From a virus: a DNA stretch of 26,301 bases. This document shows positions 4,202 to 13,241 of the stretch, one piece after another. Under the pieces are notes generated by a model. It did no database searches, was not told where the DNA came from, and saw nothing but the letters and a program-made list of their open reading frames with translations. The translations under genes and the position numbers were made by a program. Each line of letters begins with the position of its first letter. Within the stretch, counting starts at the first letter, position 1. The DNA lies in the IMG/VR virus record IMGVR_UViG_3300020578_000372, positions 1 to 26,301 of that record; one strand, written 5' to 3'.

Positions 4202-6664
4202 CTACCTCGGAGCTAGTGCGTTGCCACTGAACTGTTGCAGTGATGCCGGATCAATTAACTGATTGCCGATGCGCTCAACCGTAACGTCTGGCAAGTTTTC
4301 TGTTTTTTGCTGCGTTGCAGATATGGCCGTAAGCGTGGGCGCTGCCTTCTTAACCGCCGCTTGTACTTCCGGTACGTCTTGCATCGCCAACAGCACAGTG
4401 CTTCGGTCTGCCGTTGGCAGCGCTTGTAACAACTGATTTGCTGATTTTCCGCTTTTCATGGCGTCAGCAATAATTTTTAGAGACTTGGCGCTTAAATAAC
4501 TCTCAACGCCCTCTAACACTTTGTTGGTAATTGCCGCCTTTGCCGACAAGAACGATGGCAAACGGAATGATGACCCGGAGTCAATGATAAGATCTTTTAA
4601 TGCAGCGGTTCCTGCGGTAGCCTGTTCCGCCAATTCAAGGTCGCGCTTCACGCCAAACGCTACATCGCGCAGAGCGCCAAAATCCGTGCCCATCTCTTTT
4701 GCGATGTCAAACTTGCCGGGGCCAAAAATCTTTTCAACGGCTTTGACGTTGTTACCTTCAATCAGTTTGACGTATTCAGCAGGGTTTTGACCAAAAAACT
4801 CAAGCGCTCGCTGTGCCATGCGCCGACGCTCAATGCCCTTCATCCCGGCTTCAAACGTCCGCAAGTAGTTTGACCAATCATCGCCACCGCCAGCGGCTTT
4901 CATGGCATCGTCAATCATCGGCTTCAACTCAATCATTATGGACTGAGTAGCCTTGCGCCGCGCTTTAGCCGTCGCTTGTGGCATTAAATCTTCAATAACG
5001 CCGTTAATTCCATGCTCTCGAATTGCCGTCAACGCTTCGGCAGTAATAACGCCGTTTTCGTTTTTCCAATCGCTTAACATATTGGACACTCGCTCAAGCG
5101 CTTGACGAGTTTTGTCATTGAGCGCAATACGCGGATTGGTGAGCTTGCCTCGCAGCGAGGCAATCATTCCATCGGCATTGAGCGGCGTTAAGCCTTGAGC
5201 CTTCAGGTCGGCAGCTAATTCTTCTGCCCTACGCGCTTTCATGCCCGCCTCAAGCGAAGCCGCTGCTTCTCGGTCGATCCGACTTGCAATCACGCCGCCT
5301 TCGTCAATAACCTGACGTTCAAACGGGCCGCCAATGGTGGTTTGCCGCCCACTCGCCGCTAACTGACCTGGGAACGTAGCTGTAGCCTCTACACGACCCG
5401 GTACTCTAACTCCTGCCTCGCCAACGCCGCGCCGCTCTACCCAACTACGCGCCCAATCGTCCGTTTTGTTGACGGCCCTAGTTAGGCGGCGAACATTTTC
5501 AACGGCTGTAGACGCCGCTTCGCGTGCGCCAGATGCAATGTCTTCAAGGCGCGGAATACGCGCAGCGCGATTTGCCTTTCGCAATGCCTCTTCGCGCATC
5601 GGGCCGGTAAGCCCTTCAAGCGATGCCTTCTCTGCTTTTTGCGTTGCGCGAGATTGAGCGCTAGTGTAACCGCCCGCCAATCGAGCAAGCGCATCTATAC
5701 GCTCTTGGCCCTGCAAATTAGCAATAGCCGCAAATCCTGCCGGATCAACTTCGCGGGCTGCTGCCTCAAGCGCTTGGAACTCTGGCGCGTTAATACCGTA
5801 AACCGCTTGTCCTGCGGTAATGCCTTTTGGCGCCGCTGCGGTCGCTGCAAGGATTGCAGGCAGTTGGTTGCCTGCAGCACCGCGCATAATTCGCGCCGCT
5901 TGCAATTCAGCAAGCCGGTTCTTTGCAAGGTCTACCGTCGCGCCTGCAACGCGAGCGCCGCCTTTTGCTGTTGCCGCAACAACTGGCGCCAGCGCGGCGA
6001 TAGGGTCCGTTACCCTCGCGGCAGTTTCTATTGGGCGCACAACGCCCTCTGCTGCGCCCGCTCGTCGAGCAACCGCTGCAGTGCCGCCAAACAATGTAGA
6101 GACGTCGGCGGCGAAGCCTGCAGGATCGGTAGCAATAGTATTCAGCAACGCTTGATATGTGCCATATCGCTGCCTCATCGCGCCGCCAAAAGCATCTGCT
6201 TTTGCAATTAGTTGTTTTGCAGCTTCGGGGTCTTTAATAAACCGCTCGGGAATTGCCTTAGCAATGTACCCGCCGCCAACCTCCGCAATATCCGTTATAA
6301 ACTTCGGGAATTCGCTTTCGCCCGGCGGAATCTGTGGGCCTTCCTCCAAAAATGGAATACGGGGACGCACGCGCTTTGCGGATTCAATCAACTGACCGCC
6401 AACGTCTACAAGGCCGCCAATCTGGCGCCCTACTGAAGACAAGAACGTACCCGGCGACGCGCCCTCACCTATTGCACCTAACAATGTGCGTTGCGGAATT
6501 TCGGGGACAGGTTCTGGCGCCGAAGCAGCAACGATTCGTTCAACGCGATACTGCCCTTCAGAATTTTTTTGCGCCCGCGAAACGGGCACCCACTCGCCGC
6601 CAATCAGCGCTCGATATTGACCGGCTGAGTTTTTTTGGACGCGCTCTGCGCTTTCCCACGCCAT
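4202..6664 (-). CDS. Large ejection (internal virion) protein, P22 gp16-like position
   Basis: This 820-aa protein is mostly helical and Ala/Arg/Glu rich. The N-terminus carries a twice-used motif QKNSxGQYR (residues 10-18 and 32-40), then a stretch with small apolar residues, long helices and a hydrophilic C-terminus. It is the last and largest of three consecutive ejection-type genes just before lysis, the position occupied by gp16 in the P22 order gp7-gp20-gp16. Such proteins leave the capsid with the DNA and help build a channel through the envelope. Start at 6664 is chosen because TAATG couples it to the upstream stop; an ATG at 6679 would add five residues. No catalytic motif was seen. 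Role is inferred mainly from position and composition. Confidence 0.65.
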   Translation of the reverse strand: MAWESAERVQKNSAGQYRALIGGEWVPVSRAQKNSEGQYRVERIVAASAPEPVPEIPQRTLLGAIGEGASPGTFLSSVGRQIGGLVDVGGQLIESAKRVRPRIPFLEEGPQIPPGESEFPKFITDIAEVGGGYIAKAIPERFIKDPEAAKQLIAKADAFGGAMRQRYGTYQALLNTIATDPAGFAADVSTLFGGTAAVARRAGAAEGVVRPIETAARVTDPIAALAPVVAATAKGGARVAGATVDLAKNRLAELQAARIMRGAAGNQLPAILAATAAAPKGITAGQAVYGINAPEFQALEAAAREVDPAGFAAIANLQGQERIDALARLAGGYTSAQSRATQKAEKASLEGLTGPMREEALRKANRAARIPRLEDIASGAREAASTAVENVRRLTRAVNKTDDWARSWVERRGVGEAGVRVPGRVEATATFPGQLAASGRQTTIGGPFERQVIDEGGVIASRIDREAAASLEAGMKARRAEELAADLKAQGLTPLNADGMIASLRGKLTNPRIALNDKTRQALERVSNMLSDWKNENGVITAEALTAIREHGINGVIEDLMPQATAKARRKATQSIMIELKPMIDDAMKAAGGGDDWSNYLRTFEAGMKGIERRRMAQRALEFFGQNPAEYVKLIEGNNVKAVEKIFGPGKFDIAKEMGTDFGALRDVAFGVKRDLELAEQATAGTAALKDLIIDSGSSFRLPSFLSAKAAITNKVLEGVESYLSAKSLKIIADAMKSGKSANQLLQALPTADRSTVLLAMQDVPEVQAAVKKAAPTLTAISATQQKTENLPDVTVERIGNQLIDPASLQQFSGNALAPR

Positions 6665-7851
6665 TACAGATCGCTCCAATCACCGTCAGCGGGCGCTCCG
6701 GTGTCAGTTGTAAATTGCCCTTGGCGCCTTGTGAACAAATCAATAAGCGTATTTGCTGCCGCTTTTCGGATTTCGGTCGGCAATGTTGAGTTTGCAAGTT
6801 GACCCGCAGCTTCCTTATAACTTTGCGTATCTTTATCTGACTGCGGGCCTTCAAACCTTGGAACAATTTTAAGAATTTGATCGGCCAAAGGTTGCAATTT
6901 TCCAATAGCGATTGCGCCCGGCGTAGCTTGTCCGAAAAAACCAGCCGCAACATCGACACCGCGACCAAATCCGCTGCCTGTTGATTGGTCTATTAGTCCA
7001 CCAGGCTTTACAACTTCTTTAAGAGTTGCCAATGCGCTGGACAAATCACGCTGCGTCTGCTCACGTGTCGCTTTAGTTTTTTCAAACGTTGCGGAAGGCT
7101 TGCCAGCGCCCTTTTCGGTTTTAATTTTTTCGCCAAACTTGTTGTAGAACGTGACGTTGCCAGCCGCGTCCGTTTCTGAACGGGCAACAATCGTTTTGTC
7201 AGTAGCCTCTGTTGCTTGCCGTTCTTCAGTAGCACGAGAAATACCTACTCGTTCGCGTTCAAGCTCAACACGTTCACCCTCAAGCTGAAGGCGCTTTTTG
7301 TCACGCCGTGCTTGTTCTGCTTTTTCTTCTAACTCTAACTGCTTTTCAACGGGAACAAGCTCATCAATTTGCGCTTGAATTAAAAAAGGAGTTGTAGACG
7401 GGTCAAACGTCTGCGGATATGTTGAAATGTCGTATCCCATATCCGCCGCCATTTGCAAGCGCATTGGATAAGAAGACGGGTCTTTCAGCGCCCCACGCAA
7501 AAGACTCATAGTAGCGCCAACCATTTCTCGGGCTTGTTTTCTGCGTTCGGCTTTTATTTCTAACTCTAATTTTGCAGCAGCACGTTGCGATGCCATCGAC
7601 TGAGCAAGCGACTGTGCTGTTGCCGCGCCTCCCGGCGTAATGGCAAGCCGGTTAACAAATGACGGGTCTTGCAAGTCTTTTTCCGTTGCGCCCATGAGCA
7701 TATTTCGCAACGCGGTTTTTTCTTCCATTTCGCGCAGCATCGCGGCTTCTTGCGCACGCGCCATTCGATTAGCGCGAGCGCCTTCAAGCCCTTGGACATA
7801 CGATCCAAGGATGTTGACGGGTTGAAGTTCAGTTGCACCGATAATTGGCAT
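6664..7851 (-). CDS. Ejection (internal virion) protein, P22 gp20-like position
   Basis: This 395-aa hydrophilic, helix-rich protein has a strong coiled-coil stretch around residues 165-215 (repeated Glu/Arg/Lys/Gln with heptad spacing, as in KQLELEEKAEQARRDKKRL), followed by a Gly-containing region and a helical C-terminus. It lies between the gp7-like and the large ejection gene, as gp20 does in P22-like phages. It is expected to be packaged inside the head and delivered with the DNA. AAGGTG lies just before the ATG. Sequence resemblance to a named family is weak, so the call rests on context and composition. Confidence 0.62.
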   Translation of the reverse strand: MPIIGATELQPVNILGSYVQGLEGARANRMARAQEAAMLREMEEKTALRNMLMGATEKDLQDPSFVNRLAITPGGAATAQSLAQSMASQRAAAKLELEIKAERRKQAREMVGATMSLLRGALKDPSSYPMRLQMAADMGYDISTYPQTFDPSTTPFLIQAQIDELVPVEKQLELEEKAEQARRDKKRLQLEGERVELERERVGISRATEERQATEATDKTIVARSETDAAGNVTFYNKFGEKIKTEKGAGKPSATFEKTKATREQTQRDLSSALATLKEVVKPGGLIDQSTGSGFGRGVDVAAGFFGQATPGAIAIGKLQPLADQILKIVPRFEGPQSDKDTQSYKEAAGQLANSTLPTEIRKAAANTLIDLFTRRQGQFTTDTGAPADGDWSDL

Positions 7852-7859
7852 ACGTCACC

Positions 7860-8561
7860 TTAAACGCCGTAAGGACTCTCGGTAGAGGTAGCGCGATTGC
7901 CCCCTACTCGATCAAAAAAGCCGCCTTTATACAGTCCATATCCCATAGCGCCTTGAGCCAAAGCATTAGAAAGCGCGTTGGCTTGACCGATATAACCTGA
8001 AGCGCGAGCCTGTCCAGCGCCCATTTGCAAATTGGCAATATTGCTGCCAGTCTGTCCAATAGCTCCCGCTGCTGAAGATGCAAGTGCAGGCCCATATCCG
8101 CCTATGCCCAAAAGCGCATTTGTAACATCAGCTTGCTGTTGGCGTCGTCGAGCGAGTGCGTTTGCGGCTTCCTCTGAAGCCAAACGTTGACTAAATTCAG
8201 TTCCTGCGCGAATTGCGCCGCCACTCAAAAAACGACCGCGAGATGACTGCATTCTAGCCAAGGCTTTTTCGCCTTCAGATAAACGAAATGAAAACGCGGG
8301 GTCAATCATCAAATCTTGCATAGTTGGTGTGCGAACGTACTCGCCTTCGGGGCCGTATAGCTGCGCCAACCGATTAAGTTGTTGCAGCGAAAGATCGCGA
8401 AACGGTTTAGTTTCGGCAAGTTGCCGCTCTAACATTCGCTCTTCGGTTTCAGCGCCTAGGCGTGCGCCTTCTACTTGCGCTCTGGCGCCTTTACTTGCGC
8501 CACGCGAAGCAACCGCGCCACCTATGACTGCGCTGCCTAAAATTGCTGTTGCAATACCCAT
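7860..8561 (-). CDS. DNA transfer (ejection) protein, gp7 / p32-like
   Basis: This 233-aa protein begins MGIATAILGSAVIGGAVASRGASKG, the Gly/Ala-rich hydrophobic start typical of phage 'DNA transfer protein p32'/gp7-type ejection proteins. A helical region with AETKPFRDLSLQQLNRLAQLYG (about residues 49-70) and a Gly/Ala-rich C-terminus follow. These proteins are ejected ahead of the genome and interact with the cell envelope. Its ATG abuts the acetyltransferase stop (TAAATG), with AGAGG about eight bases upstream. The family is recognised from overall pattern; confidence is good for role, moderate for orthology to P22 gp7. Confidence 0.74.
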   Translation of the reverse strand: MGIATAILGSAVIGGAVASRGASKGARAQVEGARLGAETEERMLERQLAETKPFRDLSLQQLNRLAQLYGPEGEYVRTPTMQDLMIDPAFSFRLSEGEKALARMQSSRGRFLSGGAIRAGTEFSQRLASEEAANALARRRQQQADVTNALLGIGGYGPALASSAAGAIGQTGSNIANLQMGAGQARASGYIGQANALSNALAQGAMGYGLYKGGFFDRVGGNRATSTESPYGV

Positions 8562-9020
8562 TTACGCAACCTCTTTATAAAACATCCGCTCCATCGGCTT
8601 AAAGCCTTGGCGGGCATATAAGTTTGCCATGCTTAGCGACCGTTCATCTTCGAGCGCTACCATAAACAAGGCGGTCGCACCTTGTTCTTTCGCCCATGAC
8701 TCTATCGCATCGTACATTTGTTTGCCTACGCCGTTACCACGAACTTCCGGGGTCAAGTACCACCAGAGTTCCTGCACCACTCGGTGCGACGGGCTAAAGT
8801 ACATGGGGTAGTCGCACGCCCCCGTAATTCCGACTACTTGGCCATCTTTCTCTGCTACCCAAATCCCCATGTTCGGATTGCTGACGGCTGCTAAATAAAA
8901 GTTGGTAAAACCTTCGTAGTCGAAAGGCAGCGCGGAATGAACTGGGCTTGCGCTGTGGAACGCCGCAGCCAACGGCAAGTACCTATCAAGGTCTTCAGCG
9001 GTAGCGCGTCGAACGGTCAC
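8562..9020 (-). CDS. GNAT-family N-acetyltransferase
   Basis: This 152-aa protein has the GNAT fold signature: N-terminal VRRATAEDLDRYLPL, strands around WVAEKDGQVVGITGA (residues 54-68), motif A VRGNGVGKQMYDAIESWA (93-110, acetyl-CoA pyrophosphate-binding R/G-x-x-G-x-G) and the C-terminal LYARQGFKPMERMFYK. It would transfer an acetyl group from acetyl-CoA to an amine; the substrate is unknown. It starts with GTG overlapping the upstream stop (GTGA), so it is an integral part of the late operon between a virion-type gene and the ejection genes. Similar enzymes occur in other phage late regions. Confidence 0.87.
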   Translation of the reverse strand: MTVRRATAEDLDRYLPLAAAFHSASPVHSALPFDYEGFTNFYLAAVSNPNMGIWVAEKDGQVVGITGACDYPMYFSPSHRVVQELWWYLTPEVRGNGVGKQMYDAIESWAKEQGATALFMVALEDERSLSMANLYARQGFKPMERMFYKEVA

Positions 9021-9352
9021 GAAATCTCTCTCCCCGACGAGCGAATGTTAATTGCCGTTGCCGCCGAGGCAATCGTTGAGATATAGCCTCCAGGCGCCAG
9101 CACCTGCCCCACGATCTCAGGAAACGTGTACGTCTCTGAGGCCAGTAAGGTCTTGGTCTTAACCACAAGGTTGTTGTTACCAGCGGTGTCCAAAATGGTC
9201 ACAAGGTTGACTGAGATCGTCCGCGCCACGGTGTCGAAGTTTGTCGCCGTAAACTTGTCAATAATGGTAGTCACATTAGTCGCGGTGTATTGCGCGGTCT
9301 GCGAGGACTCTGCAATTTTTGCCGGTATCAGGACTTTGACTTGAACTGCCAT
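9017..9352 (-). CDS. Small beta-rich virion-type protein
   Basis: This 111-aa protein is beta-rich, with alternating Thr/Val stretches (TISVNLVTIL, LVVKTKTLLA, TYTFPEIVGQVLAPGGYIST) resembling small immunoglobulin- or jelly-roll-like phage structural proteins. No signal peptide is present. GAGGT lies four bases before the ATG. It sits between the second Gly-rich tail protein and the acetyltransferase. A minor tail or decoration role is likely from context; I do not recognise a named family. Confidence 0.66.
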   Translation of the reverse strand: MAVQVKVLIPAKIAESSQTAQYTATNVTTIIDKFTATNFDTVARTISVNLVTILDTAGNNNLVVKTKTLLASETYTFPEIVGQVLAPGGYISTIASAATAINIRSSGREIS

Positions 9353-9359
9353 AGTGACC

Positions 9360-10013
9360 TCAACTGAATACGAATCTGACGCGCCCGCTGGAGCCGTCGC
9401 TACCGGCGCTACCGCCGACTTCAGGGTCGCCGCCGTTACCGCCCGCGCCGCCCGTCAACGAGTTTACTCCCGCAATCGCCGTTGCGCCTGACTGGTCGTA
9501 GACCGCCCCACCGTTACCGTTGGTGTTGGTTGTGTTACCGCCCGTAGCCGTACCGCCCGCGCCCTGCTGACCGCCGTTGACGCCAAGGCCGCCGTAGCCG
9601 CCCCCGCCGCCTGTACTAATCATTTCGTCGATAGTAAAGGTTCCGGCAGAGGCCGACGAAATGCCGCCAGAATACCCTGTAGGGTTGCCCAAAACGCCTC
9701 CGGCGCCTTTGACGCCGACGCCATAGGCGATTGTCTTGCCGACATCGCCACCGCCGACTGCCACAATAGTTTTGGCATAGGCGCCCGATCCACCGCCACC
9801 TCCCGGCGCGTCTTGCGGCTCAAACTCAGGAAAGCCTGCGTAGGTCACGGTGCCAAAGCCACCGCCGCCTCCCCCGCCCCATACTTCGATGGTCAGGGAG
9901 GTAAAGCCTGACGGGATGCTGATAGTCCCTGCGCCTTCGGAAAAGTCAAAGACGCCCGCCCCAGCCCCGCCGGTCGTGCCTGCAATCGCGGCTGCAAGCG
10001 TAGCGCCGCCCAT
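9360..10013 (-). CDS. Gly-rich tail adhesin (single module)
   Basis: This 217-aa protein has one Gly_rich-type module. The strand SGFTSLTIEVWGGGGGG (about residues 35-51) leads into poly-Gly loops containing GGGGGSGAYAKTIV, ISTGGGGGYGG and a closing GSDGSSGRVRFVF. Proteins of this type form Gly-rich adhesin tips on phage tail fibres. The ATG overlaps the stop of the preceding fibre gene (TGATG). The same gene pair order, fibre then Gly-rich protein, recurs at 18494-22142, where the Gly-rich member has three modules. Host-receptor binding is inferred from family behaviour. Confidence 0.75.
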   Translation of the reverse strand: MGGATLAAAIAGTTGGAGAGVFDFSEGAGTISIPSGFTSLTIEVWGGGGGGGFGTVTYAGFPEFEPQDAPGGGGGSGAYAKTIVAVGGGDVGKTIAYGVGVKGAGGVLGNPTGYSGGISSASAGTFTIDEMISTGGGGGYGGLGVNGGQQGAGGTATGGNTTNTNGNGGAVYDQSGATAIAGVNSLTGGAGGNGGDPEVGGSAGSDGSSGRVRFVFS

Positions 10014-10822
10014 CAGGTCAACCCCGCTCCGCTAATCAGCCACGAAGTCGTGTTGATCTTAACGCAGGTGGCAAGGCCATTCCGCGCCAAGGTGCGGGTG
10101 CCGGTCGTCGTGCTGTTGGCAAGCGTCAGCGTATCGGTCGTGATCGCAATCGAGAGGCCAACGGTGTTGAGGTTTACAAAAATGATGACGGTGCCAATCG
10201 GGAACGCGACCGTGCCGTTCGCTGGAATTGTGGCCGTAATTGCCGTCGCCGTGCCATCGCCCATGACGACCGACTTACCGCGATCTGCGAGGACGAGCGT
10301 GTAGTTGCCTGCCTGCGCGTTGCGCGGCGCCTCTCGATAGCCGACTGGATAGTTGGCGCTAGTTGCAGCGTTGTCGGGAATCAGCGGCGTGCCCGTAAAC
10401 GTCGGCGAGGCAATCGGCGCGTAGGTCGCCGCAGCCGTTGCCGTTGAGAGCGCATCGGTGATGCCGTAGCCCGCGACGGTCGTAGGCTTGCCGGTCAGAC
10501 TTGCCCACGGCACTGCGCCCGTTGAGAAGTCGTTGATGCCTGGCACATTGTCGTAAGCGCCGATCTGTACGTTTGACGAATCGGTCAGCACGAAACGGTA
10601 AACGCCTGCCTGCTCTAGCCACATATCTTCAGGCAGTCGCCCGCCTGAGTCTAAAATAATGGGGTTCGGATTGGCGGTACTGCCCGTTGCCGAGGTGTAC
10701 GTCGCCTTCGGGCTAGTCGTCCCCGCGCTATAGGTATAAATCCGACCGGCTGAAAGCACTTCGCCGTCGTCGGTAAAAAATTGTGCGCCTGCACCCGCAA
10801 ACGCTGAAAGATACACGGTCAT
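10013..10822 (-). CDS. Tail fibre protein with VGYR-type C-terminal domain
   Basis: This 269-aa protein starts TVYLSAFAGAGAQFFTDDG, an N-terminal domain seen in podovirus tail proteins (GRIYTYSAGTTSPKATYTSATG follows). A linker with SLTGKPTTVAGYGITDAL and a beta-rich C-terminal domain starting VGYREAP (about residue 160) complete it. The C-terminal domain is paralogous to that of the 402-aa fibre at 20934-22142. Start at 10822 is chosen because it overlaps the upstream stop (ATGA) and begins the recognisable domain; the frame is open 34 codons further upstream, with unrelated Arg/Cys-rich sequence. Confidence 0.8.
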   Translation of the reverse strand: MTVYLSAFAGAGAQFFTDDGEVLSAGRIYTYSAGTTSPKATYTSATGSTANPNPIILDSGGRLPEDMWLEQAGVYRFVLTDSSNVQIGAYDNVPGINDFSTGAVPWASLTGKPTTVAGYGITDALSTATAAATYAPIASPTFTGTPLIPDNAATSANYPVGYREAPRNAQAGNYTLVLADRGKSVVMGDGTATAITATIPANGTVAFPIGTVIIFVNLNTVGLSIAITTDTLTLANSTTTGTRTLARNGLATCVKINTTSWLISGAGLT

Positions 10823-11535
10823 ATATTCACCTGATTTACGGTAAGAAGGGCAGACGGAATCGCAGGCACTGGCGCAGCGGCAGCGTAAGCCTCTAACTGC
10901 GCGCTCGTAGCATCGGTAGACCACACTAACTCAAAATAGTCACCGCCGCCCATTTCAACAAAAATGTTCGCGGCATACACGGTTTCGTTGTTGTTGCCTT
11001 GCAGATGAACGTGACGGCCCGAGTCTGCAATGTTGGTGCCGTTCTTGCGGCCCCAGAAATACATTTGCGCCAAACCGCCAGACGTTTTGTCGAGCTGAAC
11101 GGAAAACGCGAAGTTGTAGACCGCAGGCGTGCTGACGTAAATACGCGAAGTCGGCGAGCCACGGTAGACGCCGACGCCTACCTGAGTCGTGTTGAAGGTA
11201 ATCGGATACGCCGTATTGATGACCGCTGCCGTTTGGTCGGTCGTGTCGTAAAACATCCCGTAGTTGGTTTTAGACAGGTTCGCCAGCACCGTCTCAAGGT
11301 AAGGCGGTTCTTTCTGCAAATCCTCAATCTCGCGTTGCAACACTGCTGTGACATCATCGGTGTCGGGCGACAAAGCTCGCCCCACCTCAAGATCGGCGAT
11401 ACTAGTTGCGGTCGTGCCACTACCTGTCAGCACAAATTGGTTGTTCAAAAACCGAAACCACTCACGCGAAATCAGGCCCGTCCGCTCATCAATAAACGGC
11501 ACGCGAGGGGCGGGAATGTTGGTGATGTTAGCCAT
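10819..11535 (-). CDS. Tail protein with probable C1q/TNF-like jelly-roll C-terminus
   Basis: This 238-aa protein begins ITNIPAPRVPFIDERTGLISREWFRFLNN, a conserved N-terminal anchor seen in proteins following gp10 in many environmental P22-like phages. A short helix (about residues 60-85) precedes a beta-rich domain from about 90 with YGMFYDTTDQTAAVINTAYP, VYNFAFSVQLDKTSGG and FELVWSTDATSAQLEAYA, resembling C1q/TNF-like trimeric jelly rolls. It likely forms a trimeric tail fibre or knob. TAATG couples it to gp10. In P22 the equivalent slot holds gp26, which this does not resemble. Confidence 0.68.
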   Translation of the reverse strand: MANITNIPAPRVPFIDERTGLISREWFRFLNNQFVLTGSGTTATSIADLEVGRALSPDTDDVTAVLQREIEDLQKEPPYLETVLANLSKTNYGMFYDTTDQTAAVINTAYPITFNTTQVGVGVYRGSPTSRIYVSTPAVYNFAFSVQLDKTSGGLAQMYFWGRKNGTNIADSGRHVHLQGNNNETVYAANIFVEMGGGDYFELVWSTDATSAQLEAYAAAAPVPAIPSALLTVNQVNI

Positions 11536-13241
11536 TAGTACGCGGTCTCCGCGATTTGCAGTTCCGCGCCGTTGATGGCGACTTTGACGGGATCGGTGCC
11601 GCTGATCTCGTACACGCGGTCGCGCAATTTGGTGGTAGTGCCAAGGCGACGGAAGATAGCGCGAGTGCCGTAACGACCGATGCGCCCCATCGAGGTCTGC
11701 CGAGGCTCTGACCAGGTATGCCCTGCGTCATCTGACCAGCGCATCATCAACTGCGGGTTCACGCCGACTACCGTTTCGCGGTCAATAACAAGCGTTAGCC
11801 CTTCATCTTCGGTCACACCCAAGATGTGCGCGAGGTCTTCGGTGGCAATGTCTTCGTCGTCTTGCGTGGCAAGGTTTGCCGCAAGCTCAACGCCACCCGT
11901 CTCCGTGTTAATCGGAATAGACGTTTCGGTTGCAATTTCAATCTCAGGGTCAAACTGATCGTAACCGTTCAGCCCGACGCCCGTTTCCATGTCAATCTGC
12001 AACGAGTGGTGCGTCGTTCGCTTAAGATTGTTAGCGCCTGTCGGCAGCGCACGCCACGACCGCAGCCATTTCTGCACCGCGCCGTTGTCGCTAAATACGT
12101 CAAGGCTAAAGGCGTATAGGTTGCCGTTTTCAAAATCACCGATAATGGGTTCGCCATCGAATCGAGCGTGGCAGTTACCACGGTGACGCTTGAAGTCGCC
12201 TTGTTTGAACGCAGCGCGTTCGTGCCATGAACCGGTCGCGGCGTCGTACACCCACGTTGTATCGGCGTTCGTAAAGTTCAACACATAGAACGTATGCCCG
12301 TCCTGCTGGTAGGTATAACCCACCGCGTCAGCCAGATCGTCGTATTGTTGAATCGCAAACTCTACCGCGTGCGTAGAGACGCGAACGCCTTGGTAGCCTT
12401 GCGCTCGGTACACGATGCCTTGGCCGCGAGCGTCAGCGCCTAACCAAAAGACGCTGTTATCCATCTTGGCGACGGAGTATGGCGCGATACACCCGATTTC
12501 GTTGTAAGCGCCTTGGATGCGCGAAAGCGGGAAATCAGCCTCGCCACTGTTGTACCAGACTTCAACGCTATTCGTGCCAAAGAGCCACGCTTCGCGGTGG
12601 TCGATGATGAGCGACACCAAGCCGTCAGGCGAGCCTTCAGCCGAAGCAAAATCCAGCGGGTCTACAGAAAGCCCATCTAAAAGTGCTGTAACCCATACCC
12701 GTTGGCTATTGGGTTCGTTAAACACGAAGTAGCCATCAAGGTAGCCGACCGTCACCGCGCCGGGGAAATCTTCGTCAGTAATCTGCGCGAACACCAACGT
12801 GTCTACGTTGTAGATATATCCGTCAGGGTTCGCGGCGATAAAGATTTGCGTGCCGTTGTCAGCCATTGATACAGGGCCAATGCCGCTGACATATCCGACA
12901 TACGCACTGCCCGTCTCAAGGACAATCTTGCTGCTGTCTTCTAGCAGAATAAAACTGCCGTCTTCCAGTTCAAGGTAGCCAGTTGTTTCGCCCAAAAACG
13001 ATGCGTCTAGTCGATAGAATCCGTTACCAGACACTACATACAAAAATTGACCTAACGTCCACAACCCTCGAATCGGGCCGTCACCAACCGTTGCGCGAAG
13101 CGTATAGCCGGGGCAACGCTGCAAGTACGCGGCATCCTTACCTCCTTCAGCAATGATTTCTGGGTAAAGATTGACCATCCGATTGTCGGCAGCGTTAATG
13201 CTACGAATAACGTAGCTGCTACCCAGAATCGGGGACTTCAT
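11535..13241 (-). CDS. gp10-like packaged-DNA stabilisation (tail hub) protein
   Basis: This 568-aa protein matches the P22 gp10 family (about 470 aa in P22). It shows the N-terminal NLYPEIIAEGGKDAAYLQRCPGY pattern (residues 24-46), then repeated beta strands with the spacing of a beta-propeller, and a C-terminal region with MRWSDDAGHTWSEPRQTSMGRIGRYGTR. gp10 forms the hub that closes the head-tail channel and holds packaged DNA. It overlaps gp4-like by one base (TGATG). An octapeptide repeat (LEDGSFIL/LEDSSKIV/LETGSAYV, residues 92-115) is inserted near the N-terminus and is probably not part of the core fold. Confidence 0.9.
   Translation of the reverse strand: MKSPILGSSYVIRSINAADNRMVNLYPEIIAEGGKDAAYLQRCPGYTLRATVGDGPIRGLWTLGQFLYVVSGNGFYRLDASFLGETTGYLELEDGSFILLEDSSKIVLETGSAYVGYVSGIGPVSMADNGTQIFIAANPDGYIYNVDTLVFAQITDEDFPGAVTVGYLDGYFVFNEPNSQRVWVTALLDGLSVDPLDFASAEGSPDGLVSLIIDHREAWLFGTNSVEVWYNSGEADFPLSRIQGAYNEIGCIAPYSVAKMDNSVFWLGADARGQGIVYRAQGYQGVRVSTHAVEFAIQQYDDLADAVGYTYQQDGHTFYVLNFTNADTTWVYDAATGSWHERAAFKQGDFKRHRGNCHARFDGEPIIGDFENGNLYAFSLDVFSDNGAVQKWLRSWRALPTGANNLKRTTHHSLQIDMETGVGLNGYDQFDPEIEIATETSIPINTETGGVELAANLATQDDEDIATEDLAHILGVTEDEGLTLVIDRETVVGVNPQLMMRWSDDAGHTWSEPRQTSMGRIGRYGTRAIFRRLGTTTKLRDRVYEISGTDPVKVAINGAELQIAETAY
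12906..12974 (-). repeat. Octapeptide repeat segment in gp10-like gene, shared with the 58-aa gene
   Basis: Residues 90-112 of the gp10-like protein contain tandem octads of the form L-E-[DT]-[GS]-S-x-x-x. Positions 12923-12947 are nearly identical (23 of 25 bases by hand alignment) to positions 23853-23877 in the 58-aa gene, where the same octads end that protein. The two copies lie about 11 kb apart in the same operon. Confidence 0.75.
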
